A stretch of DNA of 64,000 nt from Streptomyces sp. Root431 (GTDB taxonomy: Bacteria > Actinomycetota > Actinomycetes > Streptomycetales > Streptomycetaceae). Below are positions 16,190 through 25,179 of the stretch, piece by piece; position 1 is the stretch's first letter; each line of letters starts with the position of its first letter. The position numbers and the translations under genes are program-made. The notes under the pieces were generated by a model, which had not been told where the DNA came from, ran no database searches, and saw only the letters and a list, made by a program, of their open reading frames with translations. Where the stretch lies: assembly GCF_001426585.1 (NCBI RefSeq), contig NZ_LMEI01000013.1, positions 586,462 through 650,461 of the forward strand, in the 5' to 3' direction.

Positions 16190-17191
16190 ATGGAACTCCA
16201 CGACGTCTGGTTCGTACTCATCGCCGTCCTCTGGATCGGCTACTTCTTTCTCGAAGGCTTCGACTTCGGGATCGGTGTCCTGACCAAGCTGCTCGCCCGT
16301 GACCGGGCCGAGAAGCGGGTCCTCATCAACACGATCGGTCCCGTCTGGGACGGCAACGAGGTGTGGCTGCTGACCGCCGGCGGCGCGACCTTCGCCGCCT
16401 TCCCCGAGTGGTACGCGACGCTCTTCTCCGGCTTCTACCTGCCGCTGCTGATCATCCTGGTCTGCCTGATCATCCGGGGTGTCGCCTTCGAGTACCGGGT
16501 GAAGCGGCCCGAGGAGAACTGGCAGCGCAACTGGGAGCAGGCCATCTTCTGGACCTCCCTGATCCCCGCGTTCCTCTGGGGCGTGGCCTTCGGCAACATC
16601 GTCCGCGGCGTGAAGATCGACGCGGACATGGAGTACGTCGGCACCTTCTGGGACCTCCTCAACCCCTACGCCCTCCTGGGCGGTCTGGTCACGCTCACCC
16701 TCTTCACCTTCCACGGCGCGGTCTTCGCCTCGCTCAAGACGGTCGGTGACATCCGGGTGAGCGCCCGGGCGCTCGCGCTCAAGCTGGGTCTGGTCACGGC
16801 CGTGCTCGCGCTCGGCTTCCTGATCTGGACCCAGGTCGACACGGGGGACAGCTGGAGCCTCGCGGCGATGCTCGTCGCCGTCGTGGCACTCGTCGGTGCG
16901 ATCGGTGCCATCAAGGTGGGGCGCGAGGGCTGGTCGTTCGCGCTCTCGGGCGTCACGATCGCCGCCGCGGTGGCGATGCTCTTCCTCGCGCTCTTCCCGG
17001 ACGTCATGCCGTCTTCGCTCAACCCCGAGTGGAGCCTTACCGTGACGAACGCGTCGTCGAGCCCGTACACGCTCAAGATCATGACTTGGTGCGCGGCGAT
17101 CGCGACCCCGCTGGTGCTGCTCTACCAGAGCTGGACCTACTGGGTGTTCCGTAAGCGCATCGGTACGCAGCACATCGCCGACGCTCACTAG
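16190..17191 (+). CDS. cydB: Cytochrome bd oxidase subunit II CydB
   Basis: A 333-residue membrane subunit that pairs with CydA. It starts with the conserved WFVLIAVLWIGYFFLEGFDFG and contains GPVWDGNEVWLL near residue 51, both hallmarks of CydB, followed by eight hydrophobic segments. ATG 16190 follows CAGGAGAACGAGGC. The 18-bp gap to cydA and the 30-bp gap to the transporter gene indicate one operon. Confidence 0.97.
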   Translation: MELHDVWFVLIAVLWIGYFFLEGFDFGIGVLTKLLARDRAEKRVLINTIGPVWDGNEVWLLTAGGATFAAFPEWYATLFSGFYLPLLIILVCLIIRGVAFEYRVKRPEENWQRNWEQAIFWTSLIPAFLWGVAFGNIVRGVKIDADMEYVGTFWDLLNPYALLGGLVTLTLFTFHGAVFASLKTVGDIRVSARALALKLGLVTAVLALGFLIWTQVDTGDSWSLAAMLVAVVALVGAIGAIKVGREGWSFALSGVTIAAAVAMLFLALFPDVMPSSLNPEWSLTVTNASSSPYTLKIMTWCAAIATPLVLLYQSWTYWVFRKRIGTQHIADAH

Positions 17192-17221
17192 CTGACTGAC
17201 GCACGAGCTCACTAGAGGGGC

Positions 17222-20200
17222 ATGTTTCACGTGAAACCGATCGATCCGCGTCTGCTCCGGTACGCCCGGGCCACCCGTCTCTTCCTTACCGCGGTGGTCG
17301 TGCTCGGTCTGGCCGGGGCGGCGCTGGTCATCGCCCAGGCGATGTTCATCGCCGAGATCGTGGTGGGGGCCTTCCAGAAGGGCCTGGCGGTTTCCGACCT
17401 GACCACCCCTCTGCTGCTCCTCGCAGGCGTCGCGGTGGCGCGGGGTCTTGTCTCCTGGCTGACCGAGCTCGCCGCCCACCGGGCGAGCGCGGCGGTCAAG
17501 TCCGAACTCCGCGGCCGCCTCCTCGCTCGGTCGGCCGCGCTCGGACCCGGGTGGCTGAGCGGCCAGAAGGCCGGCTCGCTGATCGCACTCGCGACGCGGG
17601 GCGTGGACGCGCTCGACGACTACTTCGCCCGCTACCTGCCCCAGCTCGGCCTCGCGGTCGTCGTCCCGGTGGCGGTCCTCGCCCGGATCGTCACCGAGGA
17701 CTGGGTCTCGGCGGCGATCATCGTCGTCACCCTGCCGCTCATCCCGATCTTCATGATCCTCATCGGCTGGTACACGCAGGCGCGGATGGACCGGCAGTGG
17801 AAGCTGCTCTCCCGGCTCTCCGGCCACTTCCTGGACGTCGTGGCGGGCCTGCCCACCCTCAAGATCTTCGGTCGGGCGAAGGCCCAGGCCGAGTCGATCC
17901 GCACGATCACCTCGGAGTACCGGCAGGCGACGATGCGCACCCTGCGGATCGCCTTCCTCTCCTCCTTCGCCCTGGAACTCCTCGCGACCCTGTCGGTCGC
18001 GCTCGTCGCCGTGACCATCGGCATGCGGCTCGTCCATGGCGAGCTCGACCTCTACACCGGGCTCGTCATCCTGATCCTGGCGCCCGAGGCCTACCTTCCG
18101 TTGCGGCAGGTGGGCGCGCAGTACCACGCGGCGGCCGAGGGGCTCGCGGCGGCGGAGGAGATCTTCGAGGTTCTGGAGCAGCCGGTACGCGGGGGCGGTA
18201 CGCGGGCGGTTCCGGAGTCCGTACGGCTGGAGCTCGACCGGGTCACCGTGCGGCACGCGGGGCGCGCCGAACCGGCGCTCGACGCGGCGACGCTGACGGT
18301 CGAGCCCGGCGAGACGGTGGCCCTGGTCGGGCCGAGCGGCGTCGGGAAGTCGACGCTCCTCGACGTGGTGCTCGGCTTCGTGACGCCTGAGGAAGGCGGT
18401 TCCGTCCGGGTCGGCGGCGAGGACCTGGCGGCGCTGGACCCGGAGACGTGGCGGTCGCGGATCGCGTGGGTGCCGCAGCGCCCGTACCTCTTCGCGGGGA
18501 CGATCGCCGAGAACGTACGGCTGGCCCGCCCGGACGCCTCCGACGAGGCGGTACGGGAGGCTCTGCGGGACGCCGGGGCGGACGGGTTCGTCATGGGGCT
18601 TCCGGAGGGGCTCGACACCCCGCTCGGTGAGGACGGTGCCGGACTGTCGGCGGGCCAGCGGCAACGCCTGGCGCTCGCCCGGGCGTTCCTGGCGGACCGG
18701 CCGCTGCTGCTGCTCGACGAGCCGACGGCCGCGCTGGACGGCGAGACGGAGGCGGGCGTCGTCGACGCCGTCCGGCGTCTCGCGGCGGGGCGGACCGTGC
18801 TGTTGGTCGTGCACCGGCCGGCGCTGCTCGCGATCGCGGACCGGGTGGTGAGCCTGGTTCCGGCGGCTGTGGAAGCGGGCTCGGCCGAGGCGTCGGCGCT
18901 GGCTTCGGATGGGGCGGCGTCGGTTTCGGATGCGGCGGCGTCGGACGCCAAGTCGTCGGCGTCGGTTCCGGATGCGGCCTCGGAGCCGGGTGCGGAGTCG
19001 GGCGCTCGGTCCGATGGCGACGCGGCCGTCGTCGGCGTCCCGGACGGCGTGGCCGGAGCGGGCTCCGCACGGTCGGTGCTCGGGCGGGTCCGGGACATGG
19101 CCGGTGAGCTCAAGGGACGCATGGCGCTCGCGCTGCTCCTCGGGAGCCTGGCCCTCGGCTCCGCCGTCGGACTCATGGCCGTGTCCGGCTGGCTGATCTC
19201 CCGGGCCTCCGAACAACCGCCCGTGCTCTACCTGATGATGGCCGTCACCGCCACGCGCGCCTTCGGCATCGGCCGGGCCGTCTTCCGGTACGCCGAGCGG
19301 CTCGTCTCGCACGACGCCGTGCTCCGGATGCTCGCCGAACTGCGGGTCTCCGTCTACCGCCGGCTGGAGCGGATCGCCCCGGCCGGGCTGCGCCGCACCC
19401 GCCGCGGCGACCTCCTCTCCCGGCTCGTCCAGGACGTCGACGCGCTCCAGGACTACTGGCTGCGCTGGCTGCTCCCCGTGGGCGCCGCCCTCGTCGTGGG
19501 CGTCGCCTCCGTTGGGTTCACCGCCTGGATGCTGCCCGAGGCCGGGGCCGTCCTCGCCGTGGGCCTGCTGGTCGCGGGTGTCGTCGTCCCGGCGGTCGGC
19601 GGGGCCTTCGCCCGCCGCGCCGAGCGCCGGCTCGCCCCCGCGCGCGGCGCCCTGGCGACCGCCGTGGCCGACCTGCTCCGCGGCTGCGCCGAGCTGACGG
19701 TCGCGGGCGCGCTGCCCGGCCGGGTCGAGCGGACCCGGAAGGCCGACCAGGGCCTCACCTCCATCGCCTCGCGGCAGGCCGCGGCCACCGCGCTGGGCGC
19801 CGGACTCTCCGCGGTGGTCTGCGGTCTGACGGTCGCGGCCGCCGCGTTCGTCGGCGTCCAGGCCGTGCGCGACGGGCGGCTCGACGGGGTGGCCCTCGCC
19901 GTGGTCGTCCTGACGCCGCTCGCCGCCTTCGAGGCCGTCACCGGTCTGCCGCTCGCCGTCCAGTACCGGCAGCGCGTCCGGCACAGCGCCGAGCGGGTCT
20001 TCGAGGTGCTCGACGCCCCCGTCCCCGTACACGAGCCGGCGACGCCCGGGACTCCCCCGGCGGACCCGTTCCCGCTGGAGCTGACCGGGCTCTCCGCCCG
20101 GCACGCCGGGCAGGACCGGATGGCGCTCGCCGACTTCGGGCTCACCCTGGAGGCCGGGCGCCGCGTCGCCGTCGTCGGCGCCTCCGGTTCCGGGAAGACC

Positions 20201-20845
20201 ACCCTCGCCCAGGTGCTGCTGCGCTTCCTGGACGTGGAGAACGGCATGTACCGGATCGGCGGCGTGCCCGCCTGGGAGCTCGACGGCGACACCGTCCGGC
20301 GGTTCGTGGGCCTCTGCGCCCAGGACGCCCACATCTTCGACAGCTCCGTCCGCGAGAACCTGCGGCTCGCGAAGGTCGGGGCGAGCGACGAGGAGCTCCG
20401 CGACGCGCTGCGCCGGGCCCGGCTGCTCGACTGGGTGAACGGGCTCCCGGCCGGGCTCGACACCCTCGTGGGCGAGCACGGCTCCCGGCTCTCCGGCGGC
20501 CAGCGGCAGCGACTCGCGCTCGCCCGCGCCCTGCTGGCCGACTTCCCCGTCCTCGTCCTCGACGAGCCGGCCGAACACCTCGACCTGGCCACCGCCGACG
20601 CGCTCACCGACGACCTGCTCCGGGCCACGGAGGGCCGCACCACCGTCCTCATCACCCACCGGCTGCACGGGCTCGACGCCGTCGACGAGGTGCTGGTCCT
20701 GGACGGAGGCCGTACCGTCCAACGCGGTCCGTGCGCCGAGCTGGCGGAGACCGACGGCCCGCTGCGCCGCATGCTGGAGCAGGAGCGGGAGACCGATCTG
20801 CTCGTCGTCGGCACCGGGCCGAGCCGGGCCGGGTCCGGGGCGTGA
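17222..20845 (+). CDS. cydCD: Fused CydDC heterodimeric-type ABC transporter
   Basis: A 1207-residue single chain made of two complete ABC exporter halves. In E. coli the CydDC heterodimer exports thiols and is required to assemble cytochrome bd. First half: about six helices (1-315), Walker A GPSGVGKST near residue 370, signature LSAGQRQR, Walker B LLLLDEPTAALD. Second half: helices from about 620, Walker A GASGSGKTT near 985, signature LSGGQRQR, Walker B VLVLDEPAEHLD. The halves are joined by an Ala/Ser/Asp-rich linker of about 70 residues (18870-19060). ATG 17222 follows AGAGGGGC; the first codons overlap a perfect parS palindrome. The second half's Walker B ends in Glu-His-Leu-Asp rather than a D-loop Ala-Leu-Asp. 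Confidence 0.95.
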   Translation: MFHVKPIDPRLLRYARATRLFLTAVVVLGLAGAALVIAQAMFIAEIVVGAFQKGLAVSDLTTPLLLLAGVAVARGLVSWLTELAAHRASAAVKSELRGRLLARSAALGPGWLSGQKAGSLIALATRGVDALDDYFARYLPQLGLAVVVPVAVLARIVTEDWVSAAIIVVTLPLIPIFMILIGWYTQARMDRQWKLLSRLSGHFLDVVAGLPTLKIFGRAKAQAESIRTITSEYRQATMRTLRIAFLSSFALELLATLSVALVAVTIGMRLVHGELDLYTGLVILILAPEAYLPLRQVGAQYHAAAEGLAAAEEIFEVLEQPVRGGGTRAVPESVRLELDRVTVRHAGRAEPALDAATLTVEPGETVALVGPSGVGKSTLLDVVLGFVTPEEGGSVRVGGEDLAALDPETWRSRIAWVPQRPYLFAGTIAENVRLARPDASDEAVREALRDAGADGFVMGLPEGLDTPLGEDGAGLSAGQRQRLALARAFLADRPLLLLDEPTAALDGETEAGVVDAVRRLAAGRTVLLVVHRPALLAIADRVVSLVPAAVEAGSAEASALASDGAASVSDAAASDAKSSASVPDAASEPGAESGARSDGDAAVVGVPDGVAGAGSARSVLGRVRDMAGELKGRMALALLLGSLALGSAVGLMAVSGWLISRASEQPPVLYLMMAVTATRAFGIGRAVFRYAERLVSHDAVLRMLAELRVSVYRRLERIAPAGLRRTRRGDLLSRLVQDVDALQDYWLRWLLPVGAALVVGVASVGFTAWMLPEAGAVLAVGLLVAGVVVPAVGGAFARRAERRLAPARGALATAVADLLRGCAELTVAGALPGRVERTRKADQGLTSIASRQAAATALGAGLSAVVCGLTVAAAAFVGVQAVRDGRLDGVALAVVVLTPLAAFEAVTGLPLAVQYRQRVRHSAERVFEVLDAPVPVHEPATPGTPPADPFPLELTGLSARHAGQDRMALADFGLTLEAGRRVAVVGASGSGKTTLAQVLLRFLDVENGMYRIGGVPAWELDGDTVRRFVGLCAQDAHIFDSSVRENLRLAKVGASDEELRDALRRARLLDWVNGLPAGLDTLVGEHGSRLSGGQRQRLALARALLADFPVLVLDEPAEHLDLATADALTDDLLRATEGRTTVLITHRLHGLDAVDEVLVLDGGRTVQRGPCAELAETDGPLRRMLEQERETDLLVVGTGPSRAGSGA
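17224..17237. other. parS centromere-like site
   Basis: GTTTCACGTGAAAC is a perfect 14-bp palindrome identical to the ParB-binding parS consensus used by Streptomyces and most bacteria. It begins at the last base of the cydDC start codon, so it encodes MFHVKP. Streptomyces chromosomes carry many parS sites clustered near oriC, which agrees with the placement of this region. Confidence 0.85.
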
Positions 20846-20905
20846 GCACCGTAACGGGCCGCGGCCGACTTTTCTCGCCAAATAGGACTAACTAGGCTCA
20901 GGCTC

Positions 20906-22618
20906 ATGACCGCCGCCGCGTCCGACGCATCGGACCCCCTGGAAGCCGCCACTCAGGCCACGCGCAGCCTCCAGGGGCTGTCCACGGAGCTCACCGCCCG
21001 CGTACCGCAGCTCCTGGAGGCCATGCGCTCGGTCGGCACGGGGCTCGAACTCCACTCCACCCTCGACCGGATCTGCGAGACCGCCGCCGAACTCGCCGAC
21101 GCCCGCTACGCCGCGATCGGGGTCGTCGACGACGAGGGCGAGGGACTGTCCGACTTCGTCACCTTCGGCGTCGGCGAGGACGTGGCCCGCCGGATCGGGC
21201 ACCTTCCCGACGGCCACGCCGGGCTGCTCGGCGCGCTGATCCGCGACCCGCAGACCATCCGCCTCGCCGACCTGGCCACCGATCCGCGCTCGGCCGGCTT
21301 CCCGCCAGGGCATCCGCCGATGCGGAGCTTCCTCGGCGTACCCATCCGGGTCCAGGGCGAGATCTTCGGCAACCTCTACCTCGCCGAGAAGCACGGCGGC
21401 GGCGAGTTCAACGACTACGACGTCCACATGGTCAGGGTGCTCGCCACGGAGGCGGGCATCGCCATCGGCAACGCCCGCCTCTACGAGGCCGCCCGGCAGC
21501 GCGAACGGTGGATCGACGGCTCGGTCGCCGTCACCACGGCGCTGCTCTCCGGCGGCGACGCGGACGACGCCCTCACGGTCGTCGCCGAGCAGGCCCGCAG
21601 GCTCGCCGACGCGGACGCCGGCATCGTGCTCCTGCCCGCCGAGGAGGGAGGCCTGGAGATCGTCGCCGTCTCCTCGCCGCGCGCCACCAAGTCCCTGGGT
21701 GTGGTGATCCCGCCTGAGAGCGCCGTGGTGAAGCAGCTCCTGGAGGGCGAGGCGGTATTCGTTGCGGACGCCTCGACGGACCCGCGCATGATCAGTCGGC
21801 TGACCTCCGCGTACGGCCCGAGCATGATGCTGCCGCTGCAGAGCGGCGGCCGGGTCCTCGGCGCGCTCGCCACGCCCCGGGTGCGGGGCGCGCGCCCGTT
21901 CACGGAGACCGAGCGGACGCTCGCCACGCAGTTCGCCTCGCAGGCGGCGCTCGCGCTGATGATGGCGGACGCGCAGCGGGACCGGGAGCGCCTCGCCGTG
22001 TACGAGGACCGCGACCGGATCGCCCGTGACCTGCACGATCTGGTCATCCAGCGGCTCTTCGCCACCGGCATGATGCTGGAGAGCGCCCAGCGCAAGTCGA
22101 TCGTGCCGGCCGTGCGCGAGGGCGTCGGCAAGGCCGTGGACGAGCTGGACGTGACCATCCAGGAGATCCGTACGGCGATCTTCGCGCTCCAGCAGGGTCC
22201 CGCCGAGGCCCCGTCGGGGCTGCGCACCCGGGTCCTGCGGGAGATCAACATGGCGGCGGTGCCGCTCGGCTTCAAGCCCGCGCACCGCTTCCTCGGCGTG
22301 ATCGACTCGGCGGTCGGTGAACTCACCGGCAAGAACCTCATCGCCGCCCTGCGCGAGGCCCTCTCGAATGCCTTCCGGCACGCGGAGGCGGGCCGCATCG
22401 AGGTGGTCGTCGACGCCACGGTCACGCTGCCGGACGGCTCGGCCGGGGTGCGGCTCTCGGTCGCGGACGACGGCATCGGCATCCCGGCGGGCGGGCGGCG
22501 CAGCGGTCTGCGCAACCTGGCACGACGGGCCGAGTCGCTGGGCGGCGCGAGCTGGTGCGGGCCGGGCCTCGGGGAGGACGGCGGCGGTACGACGGTGGTG
22601 TGGGAGGCGCCGCTCTGA
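20906..22618 (+). CDS. DosS/DevS-like sensor histidine kinase with two GAF domains
   Basis: A 570-residue soluble kinase: GAF domain 1 (about 45-195), GAF domain 2 (about 215-360), HisKA_3 dimerisation domain with the phospho-acceptor in DRDRIARDLHDLVIQRLF (His377), and a HATPase domain with N box EALSNAFRHAEAG and G box DDGIGIP. GAF 1 carries FPPGHPPMRSFLGVPIRV, closely resembling the region that holds the haem-ligand His in mycobacterial DosS; the matching His is residue 136. No response regulator gene is adjacent, so the partner is elsewhere. It starts 60 bp after cydDC in the same direction and may be partly cotranscribed. Gas or redox sensing is inference. Confidence 0.88.
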   Translation: MTAAASDASDPLEAATQATRSLQGLSTELTARVPQLLEAMRSVGTGLELHSTLDRICETAAELADARYAAIGVVDDEGEGLSDFVTFGVGEDVARRIGHLPDGHAGLLGALIRDPQTIRLADLATDPRSAGFPPGHPPMRSFLGVPIRVQGEIFGNLYLAEKHGGGEFNDYDVHMVRVLATEAGIAIGNARLYEAARQRERWIDGSVAVTTALLSGGDADDALTVVAEQARRLADADAGIVLLPAEEGGLEIVAVSSPRATKSLGVVIPPESAVVKQLLEGEAVFVADASTDPRMISRLTSAYGPSMMLPLQSGGRVLGALATPRVRGARPFTETERTLATQFASQAALALMMADAQRDRERLAVYEDRDRIARDLHDLVIQRLFATGMMLESAQRKSIVPAVREGVGKAVDELDVTIQEIRTAIFALQQGPAEAPSGLRTRVLREINMAAVPLGFKPAHRFLGVIDSAVGELTGKNLIAALREALSNAFRHAEAGRIEVVVDATVTLPDGSAGVRLSVADDGIGIPAGGRRSGLRNLARRAESLGGASWCGPGLGEDGGGTTVVWEAPL

Positions 22619-22637
22619 TCCGCTCCGACGTTCTGCT

Positions 22638-23510
22638 CTAGACGGTGTCCTGCCGCGCGGCCAGGGCTTCCGCCACGAGCTGCTCGATGACGACGGCAAC
22701 GCCGTCCTCGTTGTTGCCGACCGTCTGCCCGGAAGCGGCGGCGATCACGGCGGGGTGGGCGTTGCCCATCGCGTACGAGCGGCCGGCCCAGCTGAGCATC
22801 TCGATGTCGTTGGGCATGTCGCCGAAGGCGGCGACCTCCTCGGCGGCGATGCCGCGCTCGGCGCAGCACCGGGCCAGGGTCGAGGCCTTGGAGACGTCGA
22901 GGGCGCTGACCTCCAGGAGGGCCGTGGGGCTGGACCGGGTGAAGGAGGCCAGCTCGCCGGCGGCCTCCCTGGCCAGGGCCAGGAACGCGTCGGGATCGAG
23001 CTCGGGGTGCTGCGCGAGCAGCTTGAGCACGGGAGCCGCGGCGCCCGGCGCCTCTTCGAAGAGGAGCTTCTCGGCCGTGGCGACGGTGGCGCCCGGGTCG
23101 AGGAAGAAGGGCGGGTACTCCGGCTCGTAGTGGATGCCGGTGGTGAGCTCGACCGCGAAGGAGGTCCCGGGCGCGGCGGCGCGCAGGGCCCGGACCACGT
23201 CGAGGGCGACCGGCCGCTCCAGCGGGCGGACCTCCAGGAAGGTGCCTCCCGAGTGGAGGTCGACGACGGCGGCACCGTTGGCGCATATGGCCAGGCCGTG
23301 ACCGTGGACGTGGTCGCTGACGACGTCCATCCAGCGGGCCGGGCGGCCGGTGACGAAGAAGACCTCGATACCGGCCCGCTCCGCCGAGGCGAGGGCGGCG
23401 ATCGTGCGCTCGGAGACGGATTTGTCGTCGCGCAGGAGCGTGCCGTCGAGGTCGGTGGCGATCAGCCGGGTCACCGGAGCGGAAGGACGCGGGGAACGAG
23501 GAGAGGTCAC
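22638..23510 (-). CDS. HAD-superfamily Cof-type hydrolase
   Basis: A 290-residue haloacid dehalogenase-type phosphatase of the Cof (IIB) subgroup. Motif I is ATDLDGTLL (Asp nucleophile and Asp general acid, near residues 20-24), motif II is VTGRP, motif III includes the Lys in DVSKAS, and motif IV is GDMPNDIEML. Members dephosphorylate sugar phosphates or flavin precursors; the substrate here is unknown. GTG 23510 is chosen because the protein then starts close to motif I; GGAAG lies upstream. A paralogue is at 41339-42145 next to serS. Convergent with the sensor kinase gene with 19 bp between stops. Confidence 0.88.
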   Translation of the reverse strand: MTSPRSPRPSAPVTRLIATDLDGTLLRDDKSVSERTIAALASAERAGIEVFFVTGRPARWMDVVSDHVHGHGLAICANGAAVVDLHSGGTFLEVRPLERPVALDVVRALRAAAPGTSFAVELTTGIHYEPEYPPFFLDPGATVATAEKLLFEEAPGAAAPVLKLLAQHPELDPDAFLALAREAAGELASFTRSSPTALLEVSALDVSKASTLARCCAERGIAAEEVAAFGDMPNDIEMLSWAGRSYAMGNAHPAVIAAASGQTVGNNEDGVAVVIEQLVAEALAARQDTV

Positions 23511-23598
23511 CGCACCATTCTTCCGCACCGGACGCACGTGCGTGCAGGGAGCCGCACATATGAGTGAGCCGGTTTCGTCTTCCGGTGGCTTCTCCGGC

Positions 23599-24249
23599 TC
23601 AGTACGCGACCTCCACGACGGCGCGGTGGGCGCGGTCGTCGTCGACACGGGTCAGCAGGTAGTGGGCGAGATCGGCGCGGGAGAGGGACTTCGGCCGTTC
23701 CAGGTGGCCGTTCTCGGCCGTGCGGTAGCGGCCGGTCAGCGGGCCGTCGGTGAGCATCGGCGGCCGGACCACCGTCCATGCCGTGTCGCCGACGGACGGC
23801 GAGGCCATGAAGCTCTCCATCCGGGCCATGTCGGCGTAGCCGCGCCGGTAGAGCCGCTGGACCACGTACCGGGTGACGAGGCGCTGCGGCAGCGGCACGT
23901 CGGGGGTGATCTCCAGGCCGGCCGAGGAGAGGCAGACCATGCGGCCGACCCCGGCGGCGTGCATGGCCTCGACGATGTTTCGGGTGCCTTCCGAGTAGAC
24001 GGTCGTGGGGTGCTTCCGGTCGGTGCTGCCGAGGCAGGAGAGGACGGCGTCGTGTCCGGGTACGGCCTGCCACCAGCCATCGGGTGACAGGACGTCGCCG
24101 GGCACGACGGTCAGCCGCGCCTCGGTATCCGCGACCGGCACCCGGGCGGGGCGGCGGGCCACGGCGGTCACCTGATGGCCGGCGCCGAGGGCCTGGGACA
24201 GGAGCTGCGCGCCGGTGCCGCCGGTCACGCCGAAGAGCAGGAGTTTCAT
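23599..24249 (-). CDS. NAD(P)-binding (NmrA/SDR-like) protein
   Basis: A 216-residue Rossmann-fold protein with the nucleotide motif GVTGGTGAQLL at residues 7-17, LSCLGSTD, and CLSSAG in the place of the catalytic Ser strand. It belongs to the atypical short-chain group (NAD(P)H-binding, PF13460) that includes flavin reductases and anther-type regulators. It lacks the Tyr-xxx-Lys pair of classical SDRs. The start overlaps the stop of the upstream GDSL hydrolase gene by 4 bp. Biological role unknown. Confidence 0.82.
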   Translation of the reverse strand: MKLLLFGVTGGTGAQLLSQALGAGHQVTAVARRPARVPVADTEARLTVVPGDVLSPDGWWQAVPGHDAVLSCLGSTDRKHPTTVYSEGTRNIVEAMHAAGVGRMVCLSSAGLEITPDVPLPQRLVTRYVVQRLYRRGYADMARMESFMASPSVGDTAWTVVRPPMLTDGPLTGRYRTAENGHLERPKSLSRADLAHYLLTRVDDDRAHRAVVEVAY

Positions 24250-25178
24250 GACGTCTCCGTCCCCGTCCCCGGCCCTGTCCCCGCCCCTGGCCCTGTCTCC
24301 GGCGCCGCGTCCGCGGCCTTCGCCAGTGCTTCGACGAGGGCGACCGCGACGGCACGCTGGCCGTCGAGCGTGAGGTGGATCCCGTCGTCGAGGTGCAGGC
24401 CGGCCGTGGCTTGCCGGGTGTCGACCGTGAGGTCCGGCAGCCCGAGGAGGAAGTCCGCGACACCGTCGATGTCCTCGCGCGTCCAGCCGATGCCGGCGCG
24501 GCGGAAGTGCGGGTAGGCGTCCGCTCGTTCCTGGTCCAGAGAGCTCGGGGTGAGCCAGATCCAGCGATCCTGGCCGGGGAGCACGGCATGCGTGCCCGGC
24601 CCGGTGGGACCGCTGAGATCGCCGAGGTCGTCTGTCCCGCCGAGTTCCCGCAGGGCGAGGAGATTGCGGGCGGTCTCCGCCTCGCTGACCAGCCGGGTGC
24701 CCGGTGCCCCCGCGCCGCGGCCGAGCCGCTGGGTGTCGTTCGCGCCGAGCATGCACAGCACCCAGTCGGGGCGCAGGAAGGAGAGTTGGGGCAGTTGGGC
24801 GAGGGCCTGGGTGGTGGTGAGCCCCGAGACCGCGAGGTTGACGAGGACGACGCCGTCCGGGAGGAGGTGGCGAAGGATCGAGAACCACGACAGCCGGTCG
24901 GCGGTGGTGCTCTCGCCGAGGGCCACGATCCGCTGCCCGGGCCGGAAGGGCAGCCGGTCGGCCAGGTCGGCGAAGTCGGAGTCCTTCAGGAGCTCGGCGG
25001 CGGTGGCGCGTGCCTGGTCGTCGAAGTCGCGCAGCAGCGCGCGGTAGGCATCGGTGTCCAGGCCGAAGAGGTCGGCCAACCGGGCCTCGGGTAGTTCCCC
25101 CAGGTAGCGCAGGGTCTTCTCGGGCTGCTGGAAGCGGACGAGCTTCTCGAGAATGTTCCCGGTCCTGTCCTCGGACAT
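24246..25178 (-). CDS. SGNH/GDSL-type hydrolase
   Basis: A 310-residue protein with an SGNH hydrolase fold after an N-terminal helical part of about 70 residues. Block I is VALGESTTADR (nucleophile Ser near residue 90), block II includes NLAVSGLTT (Gly), block III is LGANDTQRL (Asn), and block V is DDGIHLT (Asp and His near residue 268). No signal peptide is seen, so it acts in the cytoplasm. The C-terminus is a Gly/Thr/Pro-rich tail. Middle gene of a minus-strand set: one base after the membrane protein gene and overlapping the NAD(P)-binding gene. Confidence 0.85.
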   Translation of the reverse strand: MSEDRTGNILEKLVRFQQPEKTLRYLGELPEARLADLFGLDTDAYRALLRDFDDQARATAAELLKDSDFADLADRLPFRPGQRIVALGESTTADRLSWFSILRHLLPDGVVLVNLAVSGLTTTQALAQLPQLSFLRPDWVLCMLGANDTQRLGRGAGAPGTRLVSEAETARNLLALRELGGTDDLGDLSGPTGPGTHAVLPGQDRWIWLTPSSLDQERADAYPHFRRAGIGWTREDIDGVADFLLGLPDLTVDTRQATAGLHLDDGIHLTLDGQRAVAVALVEALAKAADAAPETGPGAGTGPGTGTETS

Positions 25179-25179
25179 G

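Noticed and set aside
16175..20881. 1568-codon open frame on the minus strand
   Set aside because: It mirrors cydB and cydDC, whose motifs are clear on the plus strand; the product is a featureless Arg/Gly/Glu-rich chain.
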